Assembly: GCF_000576635.1 (NCBI RefSeq)
Contig: NZ_AVFL01000026.1
Coordinates: 55,752-119,751 of the forward strand
Reading direction: 5' to 3'
DNA: 64,000 nt
From: Skermanella stibiiresistens SB22
GTDB taxonomy: Bacteria > Pseudomonadota > Alphaproteobacteria > Azospirillales > Azospirillaceae
Shown here: positions 28,054 to 36,365 of the stretch, piece by piece
How positions within the stretch are numbered: the stretch's first letter is position 1
Layout: every line of letters begins with the position of its first letter
Made by a program: the position numbers and the translations under genes
The notes under the pieces: generated by a model
Database searches by the model: none
The model's input: the letters and a program-made list of their open reading frames with translations, nothing else
Told to the model about the DNA's origin: nothing

Positions 28054-28365
28054 ATGACCGAATTGGACGAACGCACGCGCACCGAGCTGGAGGCCGCGGC
28101 TTTCCGGACACTGGTCCAGCACCTGCGCGACCGCACCGACGTGCAGAACATCGATCTGATGAACCTCGCCGGGTTCTGCCGCAACTGCCTGTCGAAGTGG
28201 TACCGGGCCGCCGCCGAGGGCAAGGGGCTGGAGATGAGCTACGACGACGCCCGCGAGATCATCTACGGCATGCCCTATGAGGAGTGGAAGAACAAGCACC
28301 AAGCCGAGGCCTCGGTCGAGCAGAAGCAGTCCTTCGCCGCGGCCCAAACCCGGGCGGATCACTGA
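28054..28365 (+). CDS. DUF1244 domain-containing protein
   Basis: A 103-residue cytoplasmic protein with the DUF1244 core: FRTLVQHLRDRTDVQNIDLMNLAGFCRNCLSKWYRAAAEG and DAREIIYGMPYEEWKNKHQ. The function is unknown; the family is widespread and conserved in alpha- and gammaproteobacteria, with an invariant C-R-x-C pair here in FCRNCL. Start ATG 28054 follows GGGGAGTGG. Upstream of gapR. Confidence 0.93.
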   Translation: MTELDERTRTELEAAAFRTLVQHLRDRTDVQNIDLMNLAGFCRNCLSKWYRAAAEGKGLEMSYDDAREIIYGMPYEEWKNKHQAEASVEQKQSFAAAQTRADH

Positions 28366-28499
28366 TCCCATAACGATGTCCCGGGCGCCGACGAAACGTC
28401 GGGTGTGAAAAGTTGGGATGGGGCGTCACCGGGGGTGCCCTCGGCTGTCGGATTGGCTATGGTGCCCCTCGACTGGTCGATTCAGGTGACGAGGATTTC

Positions 28500-28787
28500 A
28501 TGACTGACACTTCAGTTGCCGCGCGGGCCGATGCGGGCCCGACGAGCGATGTCGGCGGCATCGCCGCCGATCGCCTGCGCTCCTTCGTGGAGCGCATCGA
28601 GCGACTCGAGGAGGAGAAGAAGGGCATTTCGGACGACATCAAGGATGTCTATCTGGAAGCCAAGGGGACCGGCTTCGACGTGAAGATCATCCGCGCGATC
28701 ATCCGGCTCCGCAAGCAGGCCAAGGAGGAGCGCCAGGAGGAGGAGGAGTTGATCGAACTCTACAAGATGGCGCTTGGAATGGAGTGA
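28500..28787 (+). CDS. gapR: nucleoid-associated protein GapR (DUF2312)
   Basis: A 95-residue coiled-coil DNA-binding protein. The conserved core begins [53 protein letters not shown]. In Caulobacter, GapR binds overtwisted AT-rich DNA ahead of replication forks and stimulates topoisomerases. It marks the left border of the phage-like region, its 3' end overlapped by the first antisense phage ORF. Confidence 0.95.
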   Translation: MTDTSVAARADAGPTSDVGGIAADRLRSFVERIERLEEEKKGISDDIKDVYLEAKGTGFDVKIIRAIIRLRKQAKEERQEEEELIELYKMALGME

Positions 28788-29080
28788 GCCTCGGAGCCGG
28801 GCCGGGCGGCGGCTAAGCGCCGCCATGACTCGGCGGCGTTCCGGTAGAGGGTGAGGTCGCCGGTCAGGCGGCCGAGCCAGCCATCGGTTTGGGGTGAGGC
28901 TCCGCAGTCCTTGCGGCGGCGGGAGATCCCAAACCGGGCATCGGCGGCCAGCCGGCGGAAGACGCGCTGGGCCGCCGCGATCTGGTGGAAGTCGCGAATG
29001 GCGACGCCGCCGAGAAGCGCCGCCGATAGGGCGGCGCGGGGTGGGGGCCCGGAATGGGTTCGGTAAAGGTCATCCATCAT
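28760..29080 (-). CDS. hypothetical protein, phage-region left edge
   Basis: A 106-residue ORF starting [11 protein letters not shown], with helical, basic C-terminal half ([18 protein letters not shown]). It is downstream of the S24 repressor on the same strand, separated by 97 nt, and overlaps the gapR 3' end by 28 nt. No known domain. GC-rich DNA makes chance ORFs common here, so support comes only from context and from plausible composition. Confidence 0.4.
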   Translation of the reverse strand: MMDDLYRTHSGPPPRAALSAALLGGVAIRDFHQIAAAQRVFRRLAADARFGISRRRKDCGASPQTDGWLGRLTGDLTLYRNAAESWRRLAAARPGSEAHSIPSAIL

Positions 29081-29177
29081 GCCTTGATGTGACCACAAAC
29101 CCACGCTCGGGTAAAGGAATTTATTCCAGAGATATCCGATTATTCCAACTGTGGCAGGCGATTGGTTCGCCGGGACC

Positions 29178-29810
29178 TTACTGGCTCGCCCAGACGATGC
29201 GGGCCATCCAGGTGATCTCCGCCGGGCTGAGTGTCCGGAGCGGGTGGGCCGGGTTGATCGACTGGAGCTCGATCCTATTGGCGGTCGAGCGGAGCAGTTG
29301 CTTCGCCATGACCTCGCCGCCGGTCGTCTTGACCACGACGCGGTCACCCCGCCTGAGGCTGGCGGAGGGCGAGACGATGATGATGTCGCCGTCGCGATAG
29401 ACCGGCTCCATGCTGTCGCCGCTGATCTCCAGCGCGTAGGCCTGCGGATCGCCGACATGGGGGAACTGCAGCTCGTCCCAGCCGGTGCCGACGGGATAGC
29501 CCGCGTCGTCGAAGAAGCCCTGGGCTCCCGCCTGCGCGTACCCGATCACCGGGATCCGCTGCATCGTGCCCTTGACCGTCTCGTTGTCGACCAGCCCGAC
29601 GAAGTCGCTGAACGAACTGGCGGTCGCCTCCAGCACCTTCGACAGGCTCTCGGTCGACGGCCAGCGAAGCTTGCCCTCGTTGGTGGTCCGCTTGCTCTTG
29701 TTGAACGTCGTCGGGTCCAGTCCAGCCCGCCGCGCGAGGCCAGAGGCCGACAGCCCGTTTTGGGCCGCGAGGCGATCGATCGCCTGCCAGATATCGGAAT
29801 GTTTAAGCAT
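29178..29810 (-). CDS. XRE/S24 LexA-like repressor
   Basis: A 210-residue regulator. An N-terminal helix-turn-helix (LSASGLARRAGLDPTTFNKSK) is followed by a LexA/CI-type S24 peptidase domain with Ser133 in GDSMEP and Lys170 in VMAKQL. Ala94-Gly95 (AQAGAQ) fits the self-cleavage site. By family knowledge, RecA-stimulated autocleavage would relieve repression after DNA damage. It reads leftward from the operator-rich region and the virion genes read rightward, the usual CI-like arrangement. Confidence 0.92.
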   Translation of the reverse strand: MLKHSDIWQAIDRLAAQNGLSASGLARRAGLDPTTFNKSKRTTNEGKLRWPSTESLSKVLEATASSFSDFVGLVDNETVKGTMQRIPVIGYAQAGAQGFFDDAGYPVGTGWDELQFPHVGDPQAYALEISGDSMEPVYRDGDIIIVSPSASLRRGDRVVVKTTGGEVMAKQLLRSTANRIELQSINPAHPLRTLSPAEITWMARIVWASQ

Positions 29811-29968
29811 GGGAACAATTTCACATATTCTGGTCCTCGTGTCCCTAGGAACGTTTTCATAAAAAGCTTGACGTAGGAATTAAAACGGAACATAACGGGA
29901 ACATCAAGGGCGTTGTTCCCGTTTGGCGACGCTCCTCCCCCAAAATCGTTCGTCCAGGAGGTGCCGCG
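29811..29968. promoter_or_regulatory. divergent control region with GGAACA operator sites
   Basis: The 158 nt between the repressor and the rightward phage genes contain five GGAAC-like sites: GGGAACA 29812-29818, AGGAACG 29847-29853, CGGAACA 29886-29892, and an inverted pair CGGGAACA 29896-29903 / TGTTCCCG 29914-29921 (10-nt spacer). A TTGACG at 29868-29873 with a weak CATAAC at 29891-29896 (17-nt spacing) is a candidate rightward promoter embedded in the sites. Binding of the S24 repressor here is inference. Confidence 0.65.
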
Positions 29969-30421
29969 TTGTCCGGCCACCAACCCATCCCAGCCATTCC
30001 CGTCCACCGCTCGATCCCGCTCCGGAGCCCCGGATTTCCTTGCGGCGCTCCGGATCCCGAGGATTTCTCGGTTCCGTTCGACACCACCGAGGAGGCGTGG
30101 TTCTGGTTCGTCCAGGCCCAGGAGGCCCGGTCTTCCGGCGCCCGCATCGTCGCGGGGCGCGGCACCGTGCCGCGGCCCTGCGAACCCGTGGATCTGCTCC
30201 GCGTGGTCGATCGGTTGTACCGCCAGCGAAAACTGGTTCGCGACCACCTGCACGTGCTGGTTCATTACGGCAAGCGCCTGATGGCGCCCGACCCGGACCG
30301 GCGGCTGGAGGTTCGCGCCGCGGCGCTGTGGCGCGAGGCGCTGGCCTTCCTGGACCCCGTTCTGCGGGAGAAGGGCATCGTCGGCGGGGGCGCCGCGTCC
30401 GCCGCGGCCGCCTTGGGATGA
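29969..30421 (+). CDS. hypothetical phage-region protein
   Basis: A 150-residue protein starting at TTG 29969, 6 nt after AGGAGG. The central part is acidic then strongly helical (FDTTEEAWFWFVQAQEAR; VDLLRVVDRLYRQRKLVRDHLHVLVHYGKRLMAPDPDRRLEVRAAALWREALAFLDPVL). It is the first rightward gene after the repressor and is coupled (ATGA overlap) to the next ORF. No domain is recognised; an early regulatory role is possible from position only. Confidence 0.75.
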   Translation: MSGHQPIPAIPVHRSIPLRSPGFPCGAPDPEDFSVPFDTTEEAWFWFVQAQEARSSGARIVAGRGTVPRPCEPVDLLRVVDRLYRQRKLVRDHLHVLVHYGKRLMAPDPDRRLEVRAAALWREALAFLDPVLREKGIVGGGAASAAAALG

Positions 30422-30867
30422 GTGGCACCTTGTCGCCCGCCGCCCCGCCGCGCGCCGAGCCGCGCGCCTGGGTGGTGTTCTGTGGCGATGCCGATCTGTG
30501 GTGGCTGCGGCTGCTGCGGCCGGGGTTTCGCCACTGCTTCGTGACGTTGAACGACGGCACCCACTGGATCACGGTCGATCCGCTGTCGCCGCATTTGGAG
30601 GTGGCGGTCCAGCCGGTCGCCGCCGGGTTCGATCTGGTCGGCTGGTTCGCCGAGCGCGGCCACGCCGTCGTGGCGGCCCCCGTCCGGCGCGATTTGGAGA
30701 CGCCGGCGCCGTGGGGGCCCCTGACCTGCGTCGAGGTCACCAAGCGGGTGCTGGGACTGCACGACCCCTGGGTGCTGACGCCCTGGCAGCTTTACCGGCG
30801 CTTGCTGAACCCGGCACCGCCGATCGGAGCCCCGGAGGCTCCCGCCGCTTCCCTGGCTTGTTCCTGA
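30418..30867 (+). CDS. hypothetical protein, possible permuted NlpC/P60-like fold
   Basis: A 149-residue protein overlapping the preceding gene by 4 nt. The pattern GFRHCFVTLNDGTHWITVDP (His39) followed by PLTCVEVTKRVLG (Cys104) and TPWQLYRRL puts a His ahead of a Cys, as in circularly permuted papain-like (NlpC/P60) enzymes found in some phages. The family link is weak; a structural prediction would decide. Located before the portal operon. Confidence 0.6.
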   Translation: MSGTLSPAAPPRAEPRAWVVFCGDADLWWLRLLRPGFRHCFVTLNDGTHWITVDPLSPHLEVAVQPVAAGFDLVGWFAERGHAVVAAPVRRDLETPAPWGPLTCVEVTKRVLGLHDPWVLTPWQLYRRLLNPAPPIGAPEAPAASLACS

Positions 30868-30883
30868 AGGAGACTTTGGTCCC

Positions 30884-31249
30884 ATGGCGAAGATGTTCTC
30901 TCCCCCCAAGGCGCCGGTCGTGACCGCCGCGGCAACGGTCACGACACCGACCGTCGTGACCCCCACCCCGGTGGTGACGAAGCCGGTCGAGGTCGAGCCC
31001 GTGGTCACGCCGGTGGTCGCCCCGGTGGTCGAGGAGACCAAGACGACTCCTCCGGTGGTGACGCCCACCCCGACGCCAACCACCACCACGCCGACCCCGG
31101 CGGAGACCGACGCCGTGGCGGCGGCGGAGCGGGCCCTTGCCAAGCGGGACCGCAGCCTGACCGGCACCGTCCTGACCTCGTGGCGCGGTGTGCTCCAGCA
31201 GGCCGGTTCCGGCTCGGCTCCCATCCGCAAGCGCCTGCTGGGGGAATAG
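30884..31249 (+). CDS. hypothetical phage protein, Pro/Thr/Val-rich
   Basis: A 121-residue protein. Residues 10-75 are a low-complexity Pro-Thr-Val tract with repeated VVTP/TPTP elements. The C-terminus TGTVLTSWRGVLQQAG...RKRLLGE resembles short tails of phage proteins located just ahead of the portal gene. The ATG at 30884 is 17 nt after the previous stop. Function unknown; the tract may be a flexible linker in a virion-associated protein. Confidence 0.7.
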   Translation: MAKMFSPPKAPVVTAAATVTTPTVVTPTPVVTKPVEVEPVVTPVVAPVVEETKTTPPVVTPTPTPTTTTPTPAETDAVAAAERALAKRDRSLTGTVLTSWRGVLQQAGSGSAPIRKRLLGE

Positions 31250-31252
31250 GCG

Positions 31253-32713
31253 ATGGACGCCTCGGCGCTGCTTCAGCGTTACGGCGCCGCCAAGGCGCGG
31301 CGGAGCGTGTGGGAAGCCCATTGGCAGGAGTGTTACGACCACGCCCTGCCGCATGGCGGCGGATTCGGAACCGGAGGATCGGGCGGCAATCCGGGATCGC
31401 GCAAGATCGACCGGCTGTTCGACGGCACCGCCGCCGACGCGGTCGAGCAGTTGGCCGCCAGCCTGCTGGCCCAGCTGACGCCGCCGTGGTCGCGCTGGTT
31501 CGGCTTGACCCCCGGCCCCGACCTGACCGAGCCGGAGCGGGACGCGGCGGCCCCCGTGCTGGAGATGGTGGCGGCCACGCTGCAATCCCATTTCGATCGC
31601 TCCAACTTCGCGGTCGAGATGCACCAGTGCTACCTGGATCTGGTGACGGCCGGCACCGCCTGTCTGCTGTTCGAGGAGGCGGCTCCGGGGGATTATTCCG
31701 GCTTCCGCTTCACGGCGGTGCCGCTGTGCGAGGCGGTGCTGGAGGAGGGGGCGGACGGCAGGCTGGACGGCACGTTCCGGCGGAGCGAGCTGACCTTGGC
31801 GCAACTGCGGCTGCGCTTTCCCGACGCCGCCATCCCGGAACCGCTTGAACGGTCGGCGGCACAGGACCCGCAAGACCGGTTCGCGGTGGTCGAGGCGGTC
31901 CTGAAGGACGGGCCGGCCTATCGCTACACCGTGATCCTGGACAGCGGGCTGGCCGAGGCCGCGATCCTGGCGGAAGGCCGCTTCGCCCGGTCGCCCTTCA
32001 TCAATTTCCGCTGGCTGAAGGCGCCGGGCGAGACCTATGGCCGCTCGCCGGTCATGAAGACGCTGCCCGACATCAAGACCGCCAACAAGGTGGTTGAACT
32101 GGTGCTGAAGAACGCCTCGATCGCCGTCACCGGCATCTGGCAGGCCGATGACGACGGGGTGCTGAACCCCGGCACGATCCGACTGGTGCCGGGAACCATC
32201 ATTCCCAAGGCGGTTGGCTCGGCCGGTTTGACGCCGCTGGCGACACCCGGCCGGTTCGACGTGTCGCAGCTGGTGCTCGACGATCTGCGGCGGCGCATCC
32301 GGCACGCGCTGCTGGTCGACCGGCTGGGACAGGTGAAGGACGGCAGGATGACCGCCACCGAGGTGCTGGAGCGGGCGGCGGAGATGTCGCGGCTGCTCGG
32401 CGCCACCTATGGCCGGCTGCAATCGGAACTGCTGACGCCGCTGATGATGCGGGCGGTCGCCATCCTCCGCCGGCGCGGCGAGATCCCCGACATCGCGGTC
32501 GATGGCCGGACGGTCGAGCTTCAATACCGCTCGCCCCTGGCGCAGGCGCAGGCGCAGCGCGACGTCCAGGCCACCCTCCACTGGCTGGAGGTCGCGGCCG
32601 GCCTGGGCAAGGACGGCGAGGCGGTGGTCGATCAGGCGGCGGCCGCCCGCTGGCTGGCGCGGTCCTTCGGCGTGCCGGCCGAACTGGTCCGGGCGGTCGC
32701 GGTTCCGGACTGA
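31253..32713 (+). CDS. head-to-tail connector (portal) protein, podovirus type
   Basis: A 486-residue protein. The N-terminal helix region with WEAHWQECYDHALPHGGGF, the AASLLAQLTPPWSRWFGLTP motif and the C-terminal LLVDRLGQ...TATEVLERAAEMSRLLGATYGRLQSELLTPL segment match the T7-like head-tail connector family (gp8-like), which forms the dodecameric ring through which DNA is packaged. It starts 3 nt after the previous gene's stop. It is intact for its family. Confidence 0.93.
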   Translation: MDASALLQRYGAAKARRSVWEAHWQECYDHALPHGGGFGTGGSGGNPGSRKIDRLFDGTAADAVEQLAASLLAQLTPPWSRWFGLTPGPDLTEPERDAAAPVLEMVAATLQSHFDRSNFAVEMHQCYLDLVTAGTACLLFEEAAPGDYSGFRFTAVPLCEAVLEEGADGRLDGTFRRSELTLAQLRLRFPDAAIPEPLERSAAQDPQDRFAVVEAVLKDGPAYRYTVILDSGLAEAAILAEGRFARSPFINFRWLKAPGETYGRSPVMKTLPDIKTANKVVELVLKNASIAVTGIWQADDDGVLNPGTIRLVPGTIIPKAVGSAGLTPLATPGRFDVSQLVLDDLRRRIRHALLVDRLGQVKDGRMTATEVLERAAEMSRLLGATYGRLQSELLTPLMMRAVAILRRRGEIPDIAVDGRTVELQYRSPLAQAQAQRDVQATLHWLEVAAGLGKDGEAVVDQAAAARWLARSFGVPAELVRAVAVPD

Positions 32714-32753
32714 TGCCAACAGCATCGAATACTGACCGGTCAAAATGTTGATT

Positions 32754-32835
32754 CTGTAGGTCGGGTAGAGCGCAGCGGCACCCGACAAGCAGGCGAGTTG
32801 GTGTCGGGTGCCGCTGCGCTCTACCCGACCTACAG
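32754..32835. repeat. perfect 34-bp inverted repeat (REP/BIME-like or terminator)
   Basis: Left arm 32754-32787 begins CTGTAGGTCGGGTAGAGCGC and is exactly mirrored by the right arm 32802-32835, separated by 14 nt (AGCAGGCGAGTTGG). CTTTT follows the right arm. It sits in the 162-nt gap between portal and scaffold genes. The GTCGGGTGCCGCTGCGCTCTAC sequence resembles dispersed palindromes of proteobacterial chromosomes, but it may also act as a strong terminator or processing site. Confidence 0.9.
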
Positions 32836-32875
32836 CTTTTGAAACCCCATCTTTATAGAACGAGGATCACGAACC

Positions 32876-33499
32876 ATGAGCGACTCCCTGCTGATCGACC
32901 CGACGGCTCCCGCCGTTTCCACCCCGGTCCCGGCGATCCCGGGGGATGTGCCCGACCGCGCGGCGCTGCTGCGGCTGCTGGGCGTGCCGGATGCTCCGGA
33001 CGGCTACTGCATCAAGTGCGACCACGGCTTGTTCGAATCCGATCCGGAGATGAACAGCCGGCTCCACGCCGCCGGTTTCACGCCCGAACAGGCGCAGCTC
33101 CTCTATGATCTGGCGGCCGAGCGGTTGGTGCCGATGATCCGGCAGGTCGCCTTCGAGTACGAGGCGGAACGCGAGGTCATGCGGCTGGTCAGCCATTTCG
33201 GCGGCGAGGACGCGTGGCGCGAGATGTCGCGGCAGCTGCTGGCCTGGGCCAAGAAGAACCTGCCGGCGGCGGCCCTGGACGGGTTGACCACCAGCTATGA
33301 CGGCGTGGTCGCCCTCCACCGCATGATGACCGCATCCGAACCGGCGGCGCTGCGCTCCGCCGGGACCTCCCAGCCGGCGGGCGACGAGGCCGACCTGCAC
33401 AAGATGATGCGCGATCCGCGCTACTGGCGAGACCGCGACCCGGCGTTGCTCTCCAAGGTGACGGAGGGCTTCCGCCAACTCTATCCCGACCGGGGATGA
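32876..33499 (+). CDS. capsid assembly (scaffold-like) protein
   Basis: A 207-residue acidic helical protein with a flexible Pro/Ala-rich start, a short CIKCDHGLFESDPEMNSRL segment, long helices and a C-terminal DPRYWRDRDPALLSKVTEGFRQLYP. It lies between portal and capsid genes exactly as T7 gp9, so a scaffolding role is inferred mainly from synteny. The ATG at 32876 has GAGGATCAC upstream. Confidence 0.75.
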   Translation: MSDSLLIDPTAPAVSTPVPAIPGDVPDRAALLRLLGVPDAPDGYCIKCDHGLFESDPEMNSRLHAAGFTPEQAQLLYDLAAERLVPMIRQVAFEYEAEREVMRLVSHFGGEDAWREMSRQLLAWAKKNLPAAALDGLTTSYDGVVALHRMMTASEPAALRSAGTSQPAGDEADLHKMMRDPRYWRDRDPALLSKVTEGFRQLYPDRG

Positions 33500-33735
33500 G
33501 GGGCGCGCGATCGTCATCACCCTGAAAAAGTCGCGGCGACGGCGAATAACGCTTGACTGAAAAGGAATAAAATCCTACATTTTTAGTCGTCAACACCTGA
33601 ACTCCGTCAGCGGCGACGGTAGGGTGGGTTCAACGGCGGGGCCGGTTTCCGGCGCGCTCCTTCGAGGGGTGCGGCGGGGCCGGCCTTTTTTATTGTCCGC
33701 GATTTCGCGAAACCTCCTGGAAAGGGCCAGTCTCC

Positions 33736-34485
33736 ATGTCCACCACCATCGACAAGGCTTTCGTCAAGCAGTTCGAACGCGAGGTTCACGAGAGCTTCCA
33801 ACGGATGGGTTCCAAGCTGCGCGCCACCGTCCGCAGCAAGGGCGACGTCAAGGCCGCCTCGACGATCTTCCAGAAGGTCGGCAAGGGTGTCGCGTCGCCG
33901 AAGGCTCGGCACGGCAAGATCCCGGTGATGAACGTCGATCACACCCCGGTCGAATGCATCCTGACCGACTTCTACGCCGGCGACTGGGTCGACCGGCTGG
34001 ACGAGCTGAAGACCAACATCGACGAGCGCGCGGTCATCACCAACGCCGGCGCCTACGCGCTGGGCCGCAAGACCGACGAGCTGATCATCGCTCAGCTCGA
34101 CACCTCGACCAACTACGCCGGGCTCAACACCGACGGCATGACCAAGGCCAAGGTGCTGACCGCGTTCGAGAAGATGGGCATGGCCGACGTGCCCGACGAC
34201 GGCCAGCGCTACGCCATCGTCGGCTGGAAGCAGTGGAGCCAGCTGCTCGGCATCGACGAGTTCGCCAGCGCCGACTATGTCGGGGCGGATGAGCTGCCGT
34301 GGCGCGGCACCCAGGCCAAGCGCTGGCTCGGCACGCTGTGGATCCCGCATTCCGGCACGACGCTGAACGGCAATGTCCGGTCGTGCCACTGGTACCACAA
34401 GACCGCCATCGGCCACGCCGCCGGCGCCGACGTCACCACCGACGTGACGTGGCACGGCGACCGCGCGTCGCACTTCGTCAACAAC
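33736..34485 (+). pseudogene. major capsid protein gene, 5' part (interrupted)
   Basis: The first 250 codons of a phage capsid gene: MSTTIDKAFVKQFEREVHESFQRM at the start, and the VNVDHTP, DFYAGDWVDRLDE, TDELIIAQLDTSTNYAG and WRGTQAKRW segments of the podovirus capsid family. The match stops at HFVNN at the left attachment site; the frame then continues 33 codons through island sequence and ends at TAA-type stop by 34584 with unrelated residues. The missing last 22 codons are at 45927-45995. Joining the two halves gives 272 codons in frame. Confidence 0.9.
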
Positions 34486-34487
34486 AT
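34476..34487. repeat. attL core of nested integrative element
   Basis: CGTCAACAACAT at the left junction, identical to 45917-45928. The flanking 6 nt differ at two positions (GCACTT here, GCATTA at the right). It is inside capsid codons for VNN. Confidence 0.88.
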
Positions 34488-34616
34488 TAAGATCCTATTA
34501 ATTATATCTGTGTTATCAATTGCTTACAAGGGTGCATTGACTTTCACAAGTGTCCACAAGCTTAATGTTGCCAATAGGTTCTAACCCTCGAATGCACGGA
34601 TCCTACACAAAATCTC

Positions 34617-35912
34617 ATGCACAACGAACCCTCAGAAGTAATCCTACACGTTGAACGTGCAGGTGAAATCGTTCTTTATAAACGTAGTGGACCCAGCATT
34701 TACTATCGGATCAGGGTCACTGGCGAAGCTAACTTCTACGAGCGTAAGAGCACGCGAACGGCCTCTCTGGAGGAAGCCAAACTGGTCGCGCAGAAGCGGC
34801 ATGCCGACCTGCTTAGCAGGCAGCGCAGCGGCCTATCAGTGCGCGTTCCCAGCTTTGAAGAAGCAGCTATGAACTGGCTGAATACACTACCCTACAGGGT
34901 TGAGGTCGGAAAGCTCAGCAAGCTTCGGGAGAGATTGGCCCGCGATGCCGTAACGAAGAGGCTGATCCCGTACTTCAAGGGGCGTGACCTTAACGAACTT
35001 ACGCCACCGGTCATTAGACGGTTTCATGCTCACCAGCGCAAAGTCGCGTTGGAAGCAGTACAAGCCGGACCGCAGAGGGTTAGCGAAATCCGCGATGGGC
35101 GGCGGGTAACATGGAGCACGATGCCGCGTCTCTATACCCCTTCTGCTGAAGAAATGATGTGTAGCTGGATCAGACAGATATTCCAACAGGCTGTTGATGA
35201 TGATCTCCTACAGCAGCGCGAGGTGCCACACCTGCCGACGATCAAGCATGAGAGGAAGAAGCGTGGCACGTTGACACGTGAGCAGTGGGCAAAGCTCATC
35301 GCGTACCTAATCCCCTGGCGCGACAAGGTTAATGATGTGCGGGTGAAGTTTCATCGCGCGATGTTCATCGAGTACGTGCATTTCATGTCGAGCAGTGGGC
35401 TCCGTGTTGGCGAGGCGCGGCAACTCAAATGGGGGCACATTTCGACATTCGAAAGCGAAGATGGCCAAAAGCAGATCTCACTGCGTACAGCCGCTGGCAA
35501 AACTGGAAAGCGGGTCTGTGTTCCTCAGCCGAGAGTTATTGCAACGATCGAACGAATTCGTGCAATGCATCCCGATCCATCACCAAAGAACCATGTCTTC
35601 GTTGACTGGAGAGGCGAGCCTAACGGTAGCTTCCACAGTACTTGGAGTAGGGTAGTTAAACAGCTGGAAATTGATGAGGATATCGAAGGTCAACCGATTA
35701 CCCTTTACAGCCTGCGGCATTTCTATGTCACGGAGCGGCTGAGATCAGGTGTGGATATATACATGTTGGCGAAAAACTGTGGAACTTCAGTCAGACAAAT
35801 TGAGCGCACCTATAGCCATGTTATTCCAGAAACGATAGCCTTGCACTTGACCAAGGTGCAGAAGCTCACTGAAGATCAGGAAATCCGACAGCAGTATCTC
35901 GACTTTATGTAA
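34617..35912 (+). CDS. tyrosine-type integrase
   Basis: A 431-residue site-specific recombinase. An N-terminal arm-binding and core-binding part is followed by a catalytic domain with Arg in SGLRVGEARQLKWG, Lys in AAGKTGKR, a YSLRHF box (His of the usual HxLRH replaced by Tyr; second His kept), and Tyr in QIERTYSHV. It lies next to attL, facing inward, so it is the most likely enzyme for integration into the capsid gene. The sequence is AT-rich relative to the phage genes. Start ATG 34617. Confidence 0.93.
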   Translation: MHNEPSEVILHVERAGEIVLYKRSGPSIYYRIRVTGEANFYERKSTRTASLEEAKLVAQKRHADLLSRQRSGLSVRVPSFEEAAMNWLNTLPYRVEVGKLSKLRERLARDAVTKRLIPYFKGRDLNELTPPVIRRFHAHQRKVALEAVQAGPQRVSEIRDGRRVTWSTMPRLYTPSAEEMMCSWIRQIFQQAVDDDLLQQREVPHLPTIKHERKKRGTLTREQWAKLIAYLIPWRDKVNDVRVKFHRAMFIEYVHFMSSSGLRVGEARQLKWGHISTFESEDGQKQISLRTAAGKTGKRVCVPQPRVIATIERIRAMHPDPSPKNHVFVDWRGEPNGSFHSTWSRVVKQLEIDEDIEGQPITLYSLRHFYVTERLRSGVDIYMLAKNCGTSVRQIERTYSHVIPETIALHLTKVQKLTEDQEIRQQYLDFM

Positions 35913-36365
35913 TGGTAAATTACATTACGAACACTGCTATTATGGATAGTCAAACAGGTTGTAGCACTCACTGAGAGTAAGGGAGAAAAGTGCTATAAAT
36001 ATACGTCTTGGCACATGTGACCGATATCAATTTTTCAGAGAGTTTATTGTGGCTTTTTATTCCTGGGAACGCTCGACAAAGTATACTACTAGCAGGTAGT
36101 TGAACGGTAGCAGATCGCTAAAACTTTCTCGGGTATCTGAACCGGAAGCGTGTCGAGGGGAACAGTTTCACCTCCCACTTTGAGTGAGGAATGACATCAT
36201 TGTTAATGATGTTAACGGTTTGTTAAAACTTCGGCTGTATAAGTGGCTTGTCGCGGTTTCATAGCTGCGGCTGCGGTCTGTATGGCTCCGACAGGCAGTA
36301 AGATCGGACTGGATGGTCGGTTCGCCGTGGCAACTCCACGGAACAGCATCCAACTGGAGCCCAAC
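35913..36365. other. 453-nt non-coding stretch in the element
   Basis: No convincing ORF. It contains a perfect palindrome ACATCATT-GTT-AATGATGT (36194-36212), probably an operator, and AT-rich runs. Immediately after it a long leader precedes the ATG at 36366. An unrecognised RNA or cis-acting replication site is possible. Confidence 0.5.
36194..36212. promoter_or_regulatory. perfect palindrome, candidate operator
   Basis: ACATCATT (36194-36201), spacer GTT, AATGATGT (36205-36212). It lies 153 nt upstream of the 318-residue ORF, in an AT-rich gap. Confidence 0.4.

Noticed and set aside
33500..33735. Terminator-like GC-rich hairpin before the capsid gene
   Set aside because: GGCGGGGCCGG repeats with a T-run exist, but a clean stem could not be defined, so it is not listed as a terminator.
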